Assembly (NCBI RefSeq): GCF_028682175.1
Contig: NZ_JANHKS010000007.1
Location: 62,001 to 126,000, forward strand
From: Pseudomonas putida
Lineage (GTDB): Bacteria; Pseudomonadota; Gammaproteobacteria; Pseudomonadales; Pseudomonadaceae
Direction: 5' to 3'
Length of the DNA: 64,000 nt
Part shown: positions 52,134 through 60,104 of the stretch, one piece after another
Layout: each line of letters opens with the position of its first letter
How positions within the stretch are numbered: position 1 is the first letter of the stretch
Program-made: the position numbers and the translations under genes
Notes under the pieces: model-generated
Database searches by the model: none
What the model saw: only the letters and a program-made list of their open reading frames with translations
What the model was told of the DNA's origin: nothing

Positions 52134-54341
52134 ATGGCATCGAAATCGTGGCGTAACACCTTCCGCCGCCTCTGGGCGCTGGACAAGTTTTCCTACAGCG
52201 TGCGGGTATTCATCGCACTCACCGGCAGCATGGCCCTGTGCTGGTACCAGAACGAAATGTCGCTGGTCATCCCGCTGTTCCTGGGGATTATCGCCAGCGC
52301 CCTGGCCGAGACCGACGACAGTTGGCAAGGCCGTCTCAACGCGCTGGCCGTGACCCTGGTGTGCTTCAGCATCGCTGCGCTGTCGGTCGAGCTGCTGTTC
52401 CCCTACCCCGTCATCTTCATTTGCGCCTTCGCCCTCGCGGCATTCTGCCTGACGATGCTCGGCGCCCTGGGCGAACGCTACGGCGCCATCGCCTACGCCA
52501 CCCTGATTCTCTCGGTCTACACCATGATCGGCGTGGACCAGCGCGGCGGCGAGGTGACCGATTTCTGGCACGAACCCATGCTGCTGGTGGCGGGTGCGGC
52601 CTGGTATGGCCTGCTCTCGGTGCTGTGGCAGATGCTGTTTTCCAACCAGCCGGTGCAACAGGCGCTCGCCCGGCTGTTCCGCGAACTGGGTTTGTACCTC
52701 AAGCTCAAGTCCGAGCTGTTCGAACCCATTCGCACGCTGGACGTCGAGGCCCGGCGCCTGGAGCTGGCCAAGCAGAACGGCAAGGTGGTCGCCGCGCTCA
52801 ACGCGACCAAGGAAATCATCCTCAACCGGGTCGGCAGCGGTCGCCCCGGGTCCAAGGTCAGCCGCTACCTGAAGCTGTACTTCCTGGCCCAGGACATTCA
52901 CGAGCGCGCCAGCTCGTCGCACTACCCCTACAACTCGCTGGCCGAGGCGTTTTTCCACAGCGACGTGCTGTTCCGCTGCCAGCGTCTGCTGCGCCAGCAG
53001 GGCAATGCCTGTCGTGATCTGTCGGTGTCGATCCAGTTGCGTCAGCCCTTCGTCTACGACGACAGCTTCGCCCACGCGCTGGATGATTTGCGTGCGTCCC
53101 TGGAGCACCTGCGCATTCAGAGCAACCCGGCCTGGCGCGGCCTGCTGCGTTCGTTGCGGGCGCTGGCCAACAATCTCGCCACCCTTGACCGCCTGCTCAG
53201 CGACGCCAGCAACCCCGACGCCCTGGCCGATGCCACCGACAGCAGCCTGCTGGACCGCTCGCCGCGCAACCTCAAGGATGTCTGGACCCGCCTGCGGCTG
53301 CAGCTCACCCCGACGTCCCTGTTGTTCCGTCACGCCTTGCGCCTGCCTCTGGCGCTGGTGGTCGGCTACATCATGCTGCACCTGATCCATCCCTCCCAAG
53401 GCTACTGGATCATCCTGACCACGGTATTCGTTTGCCAGCCCAGCTACGGCGCCACTCGGCGCAAGCTGGGGCAGCGGATCATCGGTACGGCCATCGGCCT
53501 GACGGCGGGCTGGATTCTGTTCGACCTGGTCACCTCACCGATTCTGCAATCGATGTGCGCGGTGCTGGCCGGGGTGGTGTTCTTCGTCAACCGCACCACG
53601 CGCTACACCCTGTCCACGGCGGCGATCACAGTGATGATCCTGTTCTGCTTCAACCAGGTGGGCAACAGTTACGGCCTGTTCCTGCCACGCCTGATGGACA
53701 CCCTGCTGGGCAGCCTGATCGCAGGCCTCGCGGTGTTCCTGTTCCTGCCGGACTGGCAAGGCCGGCGCCTGAACAAGGTGCTGGCCAACACGCTCACCTG
53801 CAACAGCATTTACCTGCGCCAGATCATGCAGCAGTACGCCCGCGGCAAGAGCGACGACCTCGCCTATCGCCTGGCCCGGCGCAACGCCCACAACGCCGAC
53901 GCCGCCCTGTCGACCACCCTGGCCAACATGCTGATGGAGCCCGGGCACTTTCGCAAAGAGGCCGATGTCGGCTTTCGCTTCCTGGTGCTTTCCCACACGC
54001 TGCTCAGCTACCTGTCAGGCCTGGGCGCGCATCGGGGCACCGAGCTTCCGGACGAGGTGCGCGAGCAGTTGATCGAAGGCGCCGGGGCGCAGTTGGCGTC
54101 GAGCATCGACGAAATCGCCCAGAGCCTGGCCAGCCGTGAAGCGGTGGCGGTACAAAGTGACGCCGAAGAGGCGCTGGCGGTGGATCTGGAGCAGATGCCC
54201 GAGGAGATCGACGAAGGTCAGCGCCTTGTGCAGACCCAGCTTGCGCTGATCTGCCGCCAGCTCGGGCCGCTGCGCACCCTGGCTGCACACCTGATCAAAG
54301 ACCCGGTCAAAGAACCGCAGATCACAGACCGTGCAGCTTGA
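52134..54341 (+). CDS. yccS: YccS/FusC-family inner-membrane protein (possible exporter)
   Basis: A 735-residue protein with two blocks of membrane helices (about residues 20-165 and 400-540) around cytoplasmic regions, the YccS layout related to AaeB aromatic-acid exporters. Segments: 'FIALTGSMALCWYQNEMSLVIPLFLGIIASALAETDDSW' and 'GYWIILTTVFVCQPSYGATRRKLGQRIIGTAIG'. The start at 52134 gives the expected N terminus although its ribosome-binding site is weak. The 3' end overlaps the convergent substrate-binding gene by 20 bases. Substrate unknown. Confidence 0.85.
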   Translation: MASKSWRNTFRRLWALDKFSYSVRVFIALTGSMALCWYQNEMSLVIPLFLGIIASALAETDDSWQGRLNALAVTLVCFSIAALSVELLFPYPVIFICAFALAAFCLTMLGALGERYGAIAYATLILSVYTMIGVDQRGGEVTDFWHEPMLLVAGAAWYGLLSVLWQMLFSNQPVQQALARLFRELGLYLKLKSELFEPIRTLDVEARRLELAKQNGKVVAALNATKEIILNRVGSGRPGSKVSRYLKLYFLAQDIHERASSSHYPYNSLAEAFFHSDVLFRCQRLLRQQGNACRDLSVSIQLRQPFVYDDSFAHALDDLRASLEHLRIQSNPAWRGLLRSLRALANNLATLDRLLSDASNPDALADATDSSLLDRSPRNLKDVWTRLRLQLTPTSLLFRHALRLPLALVVGYIMLHLIHPSQGYWIILTTVFVCQPSYGATRRKLGQRIIGTAIGLTAGWILFDLVTSPILQSMCAVLAGVVFFVNRTTRYTLSTAAITVMILFCFNQVGNSYGLFLPRLMDTLLGSLIAGLAVFLFLPDWQGRRLNKVLANTLTCNSIYLRQIMQQYARGKSDDLAYRLARRNAHNADAALSTTLANMLMEPGHFRKEADVGFRFLVLSHTLLSYLSGLGAHRGTELPDEVREQLIEGAGAQLASSIDEIAQSLASREAVAVQSDAEEALAVDLEQMPEEIDEGQRLVQTQLALICRQLGPLRTLAAHLIKDPVKEPQITDRAA

Positions 54342-55059
54342 GCAGCTTGTCGTAGCTGCCGTCGGCCTTCATCGCGGCGATGGCCTTGTCGAAGTCGGCC
54401 ACGATCTTGTCGTGGCCAGGGGTTTTCAGGCTGACGAGGATGAACAGCCCGTTTTCGCTGAGTGAGCGTGGCAGGAATTCGACGTTGTCACGGACTTCGG
54501 CGGGCTCGCGCCCCAGCGCCACTTTGGCCGCGTATTCGTCCTCGACGGTCAATTCGACCCTGCCCGCCGCCAGCATCCGAACTGCCGTCGAGAAGCTCGC
54601 CACCGGCACTTTCTTCAGATTGGTGTCGTTATCGAACGCCGGCGAGTAGGCATAGCTGCGCACCACCGCGATGGAGTACGGGTGCAGTTGGGTGAGGTTC
54701 TGATAATCGACGGTCGATTCCTTGCGCTTGAGAAAACGCAGGCGGTTGACGAGGTACTCCTGTGAAAACTCACCAATCTGCTCGCGATCTTCGCTGTACC
54801 AGGCGTTGATCAGCACGTCATAGCGGCCCTCGCCCACCCCATGAATCGCCCGCGCCCACGGCACCTGTTCATACTCGGTGGTGTAGCCGGCGCGGCCCAG
54901 TGCGGTGCGAATCAGGTCGGTGGAGAGGCCGTCGTTGAGCAGCGACACATCGGCGTAAGGCGCCCATGCATCACCCACCAGGCGGAGTGTCTGCGCCGCC
55001 GCGCCATGGGCGATCAGCAGCATTCCCAGCAGCACCACGGCTCGCACCAAACGCGACAT
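54322..55059 (-). CDS. Periplasmic substrate-binding protein, SBP_bac_3 type
   Basis: A 245-residue protein with a signal peptide (MSRLVRAVVLLGMLLIAHGAAAQ). The mature part is a polar-amino-acid/HisJ-like solute-binding fold ('LRLVGDAWAPYADVSLLNDGLSTDLIRTALGRAGY', 'VPWARAIHGVGEGRYDVLINAWY'). No permease or ATPase gene is near, so it is an orphan; it may serve another transporter or act in sensing. Convergent and overlapping with the yccS-like gene by 20 bases. Confidence 0.88.
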   Translation of the reverse strand: MSRLVRAVVLLGMLLIAHGAAAQTLRLVGDAWAPYADVSLLNDGLSTDLIRTALGRAGYTTEYEQVPWARAIHGVGEGRYDVLINAWYSEDREQIGEFSQEYLVNRLRFLKRKESTVDYQNLTQLHPYSIAVVRSYAYSPAFDNDTNLKKVPVASFSTAVRMLAAGRVELTVEDEYAAKVALGREPAEVRDNVEFLPRSLSENGLFILVSLKTPGHDKIVADFDKAIAAMKADGSYDKLLKLHGL

Positions 55060-55180
55060 GCTCAGAATCCTTCAGGCAACGGATGGCAACTGGCCTTCAT
55101 TGAAGACCTGTTCGGTCGATTTCACAACTCACAAGAACATGAAGTTTGTGCGGCAGTTCAAGAATTACAACTCCCCTGCT

Positions 55181-55260
55181 CCTGTAGCCCGCGACCGCGG
55201 TATTTCATGCAACATTGCGCTGTCTGGTCCACTGCAATCGCGGGCAAGCGCGCTCCTACG
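55181..55260. repeat. Decayed REP doublet
   Basis: Right arm ATCGCGGGCAAGCGCGCTCC (from 55237) is intact; the left arm (55181-55200) reads CCTGTAGCCCGCGACCGCGG and has lost about ten central bases. It lies between the divergent substrate-binding and elaA genes. Confidence 0.7.
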
Positions 55261-55344
55261 GCTGTTCAAGGCAGACTGTGGATTTGGGGTTGGCGCATTA
55301 AGCGTTTAGTATCCGGCATGGACTTTTTTTCGTGAGCCGGCTTC

Positions 55345-55803
55345 ATGTCTATCAACTGGATTTGCAAACACCACACCGCCCTGACCAAAGAGCAGTTGTA
55401 CGCCATTTTGCAGCTGCGCGCGCAGGTGTTCGTGGTGGAACAGAAATGTTGGTATCAAGACGTCGATGGTCAGGACCTGCTGGGCGATACCCGCCACCTG
55501 ATGGCCTGGCAGGGCGAGGAGCTGGTCGCGTACCTGCGCCTGCTCGACCCGATCCAGCAGGACGGTGACGTGACCATCGGCCGGGTCGTGACTGCCCCCT
55601 CGATGCGCAACAAGGGCATGGGCCATGAACTGATGGTGCAGGCGCTGGAACACGCCGAACGCAACTGGCCCGACCAGCCGATCTACCTTTCCGCACAGGC
55701 TCATCTGCAAGGCTATTACAGCCGTTACGGCTTCAACCCCGCAGGCGAGGTGTACGTCGAGGACGGCATCCCGCACATCGGCATGCGCCGCGACCTGGAC
55801 TGA
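55345..55803 (+). CDS. elaA: GNAT acetyltransferase ElaA
   Basis: A 152-residue ElaA-type GNAT. 'LRAQVFVVEQKCWYQDVDGQDLL' is the family N-terminal hallmark, and 'IGRVVTAPSMRNKGMGHELM' is the acetyl-CoA pyrophosphate loop (R/Q-x-x-G-x-G/A). 'YYSRYGFNPAGEVYVEDGIPHIGM' ends the protein. The acceptor is unknown. It converges with the winged-helix gene, their ends one base apart. Confidence 0.9.
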   Translation: MSINWICKHHTALTKEQLYAILQLRAQVFVVEQKCWYQDVDGQDLLGDTRHLMAWQGEELVAYLRLLDPIQQDGDVTIGRVVTAPSMRNKGMGHELMVQALEHAERNWPDQPIYLSAQAHLQGYYSRYGFNPAGEVYVEDGIPHIGMRRDLD

Positions 55804-55804
55804 C

Positions 55805-56101
55805 TCAGGGATACCCCAGCACCGCCTTGATCTGCGAGAGGTTCGAGTCGATCCACTGCCGGTCGATGGCGCCCCAGTCGCGGATCCGGTAGCTGCCGGC
55901 ATGATTGCGCCCACCGTCCAGTTGCTCGAATTCACAGACGATATCCAGGTCCGCCAGCGCCGCAATGGTGTCCTGGGCGGTGCGCCGCGGCATGCCGGTG
56001 ACGTCGGTCAGGGCCGGCACGCTGCTGGCGATTTCGCTGTCGATCAGATACGCCACGTACAGGCGCCGGTAGAAGCTGCTCTTGGTCTTGCTGACGTCCA
56101 T
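55805..56101 (-). CDS. Small winged-helix DNA-binding protein
   Basis: A 98-residue protein. Residues about 10-60 form a winged helix-turn-helix ('RRLYVAYLIDSEIASSVPALTDVTGMPRRTAQDTIAALADLDIVCEFEQ'), with a wing rich in Gly ('LDGGRNHAGSYRIRDWG'). No sensor domain. Conserved in Pseudomonas as far as I can judge; no known target. Its start is just before a REP doublet. Confidence 0.75.
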   Translation of the reverse strand: MDVSKTKSSFYRRLYVAYLIDSEIASSVPALTDVTGMPRRTAQDTIAALADLDIVCEFEQLDGGRNHAGSYRIRDWGAIDRQWIDSNLSQIKAVLGYP

Positions 56102-56145
56102 CGTCAGGTCCTTGTGGATGAAGAGTGCATTGTCGTTATACAGCC

Positions 56146-56238
56146 CCTGTAGGAGTGAGCTTGCTCGCGATTACGGTTTACCAGACGCTGCACTATCGAC
56201 TGACACACCGCAATCGCGAGCAAGCTCACTCCTACAGG
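56146..56238. repeat. REP doublet (REPIN), GTAGGAGTGAGC type
   Basis: CCTGTAGGAGTGAGCTTGCT opens it; the inner right flank is GACTGACACACCGCAATCGC, as in the copies at 27971 and 31785. Confidence 0.92.
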
Positions 56239-56251
56239 TCAGCGGCGGATT

Positions 56252-56761
56252 CTAATTCTGCATATCCCGCCACGTCAGGTACACGCGCAGGTCGAACTCC
56301 AACTGGTGATACCCGGGCTGCATGTACTCACACAATTTGTAGAACGCCTTGTTGTGCTCGCTCTCTTTGAAGTGCGCAAGCTCGTGCACCACGATCATCT
56401 TCAGAAACTCCGGTGCCGCGTCCTTGAACAGGGACGCCACGCGGATCTCCTTCTTGGCCTTGAGCTTGCCGCCCTGCACCCGCGACACGGTGGTGTGCAG
56501 CCCCAGGGCGCGGTGCGTGAGGTCCAGGCGGTTGTCGAACAGCACCTTGTCGATGGTCGGCGCATTGCGCAGGTGTTCCTGCTTGAGGGCCAGGGCGTAG
56601 GCGTACAGCGCCTTGTCGCTCTGTACGTCATGCCGCCCGGGATAGCGCTGTTGCAGGTAGGCGCCCAGCTTGTCCTGGGCGATCAACTGGCGAACCTGAT
56701 CCTGCAGCGACGCCGGATAGGCCTGCAGGTACTTGAGTGGCGTGACGGCGGTAACGGTCAT
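56252..56761 (-). CDS. YgjP-like metallopeptidase
   Basis: A 169-residue soluble protein of the YgjP/DUF45 M48-related group. The zinc motif 'VVHELAHFKESEHNKAFYKL' contains HExxH plus a downstream His. Preceded by 'LGLHTTVSRVQGGKLKAKKEIRVASLFKDAAPEFLK'. No membrane segment. Physiological substrates are unknown. Confidence 0.88.
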   Translation of the reverse strand: MTVTAVTPLKYLQAYPASLQDQVRQLIAQDKLGAYLQQRYPGRHDVQSDKALYAYALALKQEHLRNAPTIDKVLFDNRLDLTHRALGLHTTVSRVQGGKLKAKKEIRVASLFKDAAPEFLKMIVVHELAHFKESEHNKAFYKLCEYMQPGYHQLEFDLRVYLTWRDMQN

Positions 56762-56800
56762 GGTGAGGTCAGGAAACGGAAAAGGCGCCAGTCTAGCGCT

Positions 56801-58954
56801 TCAATCATGGCCAAGCAGCGGATCTTTGCCCGGCAGCACGGTCGGCTCGACGAAACGCAGCGCGTCGTCCGGCGTCTGCGGGTGCGCCAGCAAAAAGCCC
56901 TGGATGATCTGGCAACCGTTTGCGACCAGCCACTGATACTGCTCCAGCGTTTCGACGCCCTCGGCTATCACTTCGATATTGAGCAACCGACACATGTCGA
57001 TAATGCTGCGCGCCACCGCCAGATCCCGTGGCGAACTCATCATGCCGCCGATGAAGTGCCGGTCGATCTTGAGCGTATCAAGATCCAGATTGCGCAAGTG
57101 CGCCAGGGAGCTGTCCCCCGCCCCGAAGTCATCCAGCGAGACCCGCACGCCAATGTCATGCAGTTGCTGGAGCTGTTTGCGGCTGTGCACCAGGTTATGC
57201 ACCAGCGACGGCTCGGTGATCTCGACCTCCAGTTGCCGAGGCTTCAGGCCGTGCAGGTGAATGGCCCGTGAAAGCTCCGCCGCCAGGTTGGGCATGCTGA
57301 ACTGCGCAGGACTCACGCTGACACTCATGACCAGATCATCGGGGAACACGTCCTGCCAGCGTTTGCGCTGCGCGGCCCCCTGCTCGAAAATCCAGCTGCC
57401 GAGCTTGTTGATCAGACGTGTCTCTTCCAGCAGCGGAATGAACAGGCTCGACGGCACGTCGCCGGCGTCCGGGTGATTCCAGCGCAACAGCGCCTCGAAG
57501 CCGCGAGTGCGGCCGGTGACCACGTTGATCTGTGGCTGATAGACGATGGAAAAATCCTTGCCCTCGATGGCCGTGCGCACACTTTCTTCGAGCATCAGGC
57601 GCGAACGCGCGCGACCGTTCATGTACTGGTCATAGAAGCGGTATTGCTGGCGCCCCGCCCGCTTGGCCTCGTACATGGCGATGTCGGCTGCGCGCAACAG
57701 GCCATCCAGGTTGGTGCCGCAATCGGGATACACCGCAATACCGATACTGGCGCCAAGAGTCGCCTCGATTCCATCGACGTGACGTCGGGCCGAGACGCGC
57801 TCGATGAGTTTCTCCGCGACCTTGGCCGCGTGCTCGGGGAAGTCCAGGCCGTCGATGACCACCACGAACTCGTCCCCACCCATGCGCGCCAATACGTCGT
57901 AGGGGCGCAGACATTCCTTGAGCTGCTCGGCGACCCAGACCAGCACCTGATCGCCGGCGTCGTGCCCCAGCGAATCATTGACGTGCTTGAAGCCGTCCAG
58001 ATCCAGATAGAGCACCACCAGGTATTTTCCGGCGTGCTCGTTGCGCGACAGCATGCCTTCGACGGTCTGGTAGAAACCACGTCGATTGAGCAGCCCGGTC
58101 AGCGAATCGGTCACGGCCTGATGTTCGAGCTGGCGGTACAGATCGCGCACCACCGACATGTCGAGCACGCTCAACACCATGGCTTTCTGTTCTTCGGGCA
58201 GCGGCGCGCAGGACAGCGCAACCGGCACCTGGCGGCCTTCCGGCGTGCGCAGGATCGCGTCGTGCACACGGTAGGTATCGGCGCGGCGATAGTGGTGATA
58301 GAACCCCGAGTCCATCCATTCGCTGACGTAGGGTTCTTGCAGGTAGCCGCACAGCGAGGTGCCGCGCAGCTCGCCGTCGGTCATGCCCAGCAGCCGGCAG
58401 ATGGCGGGGTTGGCAAAACTGATGTTGCCATCTTCGCCAACCACCAGAATGCCCTCGGCCACATTGGCCAGCACCGAGGCGTTGAACGCCCGCGCCGACT
58501 CAAGCTCACGGCTGAGTTTCTGCAGGGCGCGGCGATTCTGCTGATGCTCCAGCAGCGCCTGGACCTTGGGCTTGAGGACGTTGGGGTCGAACGGTTTGAA
58601 CAGGTAGTCCACCGCGCCGCTGGCGTAGCCCTTGTGCACGGCATCGCGAGACTGCTCGTTGGCGGTCAGGAAGATGATCGGGGTCAGCCGGGTTCGCTGG
58701 CTGCCGCGCATCAGCCGCGCGACTTCGAAGCCGTCCATCTCGGGCATCTGTACGTCGAGCAGGACGATGTCGACATCGACATCCAGAAGCAGCCCCAGGG
58801 CTTCCATACCCGAACTGGCCGTGACGATTTCCCAGTCCTGTCGTTGCAGGACCGCACGCATCGTGACCAGGTTTTCAGGGTAGTCATCGACTACCAACAG
58901 GACTGATTTGCCATTAGGTGGCTGTGGTTGCACGCATTCCATGCTGCTACTCAT
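56801..58954 (-). CDS. Response regulator with PAS, GGDEF and EAL domains
   Basis: A 717-residue cytosolic protein. Receiver domain (about 16-130) with acidic pair D23-D24 and phosphoacceptor D67 ('IVLLDVQMP'); PAS (about 155-270); GGDEF with intact M358-GGDEF; EAL with E487 ('FEALLRWNHP'). The EAL Asn that binds metal in RocR-type enzymes ('NVSP') is replaced by Ser546 ('VSVSP'), and loop 6 reads DDFGAGDSS instead of DDFGTGYSS. So cyclase activity seems intact, while phosphodiesterase activity may be weak. No histidine kinase gene is adjacent. Confidence 0.9.
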   Translation of the reverse strand: MSSSMECVQPQPPNGKSVLLVVDDYPENLVTMRAVLQRQDWEIVTASSGMEALGLLLDVDVDIVLLDVQMPEMDGFEVARLMRGSQRTRLTPIIFLTANEQSRDAVHKGYASGAVDYLFKPFDPNVLKPKVQALLEHQQNRRALQKLSRELESARAFNASVLANVAEGILVVGEDGNISFANPAICRLLGMTDGELRGTSLCGYLQEPYVSEWMDSGFYHHYRRADTYRVHDAILRTPEGRQVPVALSCAPLPEEQKAMVLSVLDMSVVRDLYRQLEHQAVTDSLTGLLNRRGFYQTVEGMLSRNEHAGKYLVVLYLDLDGFKHVNDSLGHDAGDQVLVWVAEQLKECLRPYDVLARMGGDEFVVVIDGLDFPEHAAKVAEKLIERVSARRHVDGIEATLGASIGIAVYPDCGTNLDGLLRAADIAMYEAKRAGRQQYRFYDQYMNGRARSRLMLEESVRTAIEGKDFSIVYQPQINVVTGRTRGFEALLRWNHPDAGDVPSSLFIPLLEETRLINKLGSWIFEQGAAQRKRWQDVFPDDLVMSVSVSPAQFSMPNLAAELSRAIHLHGLKPRQLEVEITEPSLVHNLVHSRKQLQQLHDIGVRVSLDDFGAGDSSLAHLRNLDLDTLKIDRHFIGGMMSSPRDLAVARSIIDMCRLLNIEVIAEGVETLEQYQWLVANGCQIIQGFLLAHPQTPDDALRFVEPTVLPGKDPLLGHD

Positions 58955-59260
58955 TTCACGTTACTGCCTGGTGAAAGGGCTCCGCCCGTGAATCGGATCG
59001 CCTTTACTCTAGCCCCGAATGCGGAAAAGAGAAGCAGCGCCACCGTTATGCCATCTCTAAATAATACACAAGCCGACTAACGGTATCTCCTCTAACAGCC
59101 CCACCCAAACGGATAGAGCGAGGAAATAGCGGCCTTTTGACTGTATCCGTTCGACGGAATCACATTAACAAAGCAGGCCCCCATACGTATAAGGAGCACC
59201 CCTGAAACCCTTGCGCCAGACACGTTTACTGGCAATGAGACATATCGGACAGCATACACA
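58955..59260. other. Intergenic region between the GGDEF-EAL gene and alginate lyase gene
   Basis: This 306-base stretch is divergent promoter DNA and is more AT-rich than its surroundings. I see AGGAG near 59192 but no start codon in the lyase frame after it. A minus-strand ORF overlapping it (59092-59427) reads against the lyase and is not credited. No clear promoter hexamers. Confidence 0.5.
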
Positions 59261-59932
59261 ATGATTGATCTGGGATCGTGGAATCTGAGCATTCCAGTGG
59301 GCTCGCCCCCCGCTACCATCGAAACGAAGAAGCTCGTCCAGGGATACGACGACAAATATTTCAAATCCGGCTCGTCGAACGTCACCTTCTGGGCTCCGGT
59401 CACCGGCGCCAAGACTGCCAACGCCATCTACCCGCGTACGGAACTGCGCGAAACCTTCTCTGACGGCACCCTGCGCAACTGGTCCTACACCGACGCCGAC
59501 AATTTCCTCAATGCCAAGCTCAAGGTGCTGCAGGTGCCCTCCTCGGGGCGCGTGGTGATCGGCCAGATTCACGTCTACGAAAGCACCCAGCCACTGCTGA
59601 AGGTCGAATACCAGTACCGCGACGCCACCAAGGACGGCGCCATTGTGGCCAAGGTGCGATTTCATCCCACCGACAAGAAAGCGCGGATTTTCACCGTGGC
59701 CGAGGGCATCCCCCTCAATGAAACCTTCAATTACGAAATCCACCTGAACAAGGCCGGCTTGTTGACCGTCAAGGCAGGGAACATGGCCTGGTACGACCGC
59801 ATCAGCGCGACCTGGAGCAAGGAACAGCTGTATTTCAAAGCCGGCGTGTACACCCAGGACAACACCGGGTACACCAGCGAAGGCGGCAAGACGATGTTTT
59901 TCAACCTGGACATCGACCACCGCAAGACCTGA
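59261..59932 (+). CDS. Alginate lyase, polysaccharide lyase family 7
   Basis: A 223-residue single-domain PL7 enzyme. It has the three family motifs in order: 'YPRTELRE' (R-S/T-E-L-R), 'IGQIHVYE' (Q-I-H) and 'YFKAGVYTQ' (Y-F-K-A-G-V-Y-x-Q), which hold the catalytic Arg, Gln, His and Tyr. Start at ATG 59261 gives 'MIDLGSWNLSIPVGSPP', the usual start of signal-less Pseudomonas homologues. No signal peptide is visible, so it would act in the cytoplasm or leave by another route. The frame stays open 45 codons upstream without a start codon. Confidence 0.92.
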   Translation: MIDLGSWNLSIPVGSPPATIETKKLVQGYDDKYFKSGSSNVTFWAPVTGAKTANAIYPRTELRETFSDGTLRNWSYTDADNFLNAKLKVLQVPSSGRVVIGQIHVYESTQPLLKVEYQYRDATKDGAIVAKVRFHPTDKKARIFTVAEGIPLNETFNYEIHLNKAGLLTVKAGNMAWYDRISATWSKEQLYFKAGVYTQDNTGYTSEGGKTMFFNLDIDHRKT

Positions 59933-59945
59933 TAGCTCCACCGAA

Positions 59946-60037
59946 CCTGTAGGAGTGAGCTTGCTCGCGATTGCGATCTGTCTGTGACGTATTCGTCGCC
60001 TGACACACCCCATCGCGAGCAAGCTCACTCCTACAGG
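59946..60037. repeat. REP doublet (REPIN), GTAGGAGTGAGC type
   Basis: CCTGTAGGAGTGAGCTTGCT opens it; the right inner flank is CCTGACACACCCCATCGCG. It lies between the converging lyase and putP genes. Confidence 0.92.
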
Positions 60038-60052
60038 AGGGGTGCAAGACAC

Positions 60053-60085
60053 AAAAAAGCCCGCGCTCCTTGCGAAGCGCGGGCT
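60053..60085 (-). terminator. Rho-independent terminator of putP
   Basis: On the minus strand AGCCCGCGCT (60085-60076) and AGCGCGGGCT (60067-60058) pair over an eight-base loop and are followed by T6 (through 60053). It sits about 20 bases after the putP stop. Confidence 0.9.
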
Positions 60086-60104
60086 ATCCTTTATAGGCAG
60101 GTTT

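Noticed and set aside
59092..59427. A minus-strand ORF overlapping the alginate lyase start
   Set aside because: No ribosome-binding site or recognisable domain; it overlaps a gene with three family motifs.
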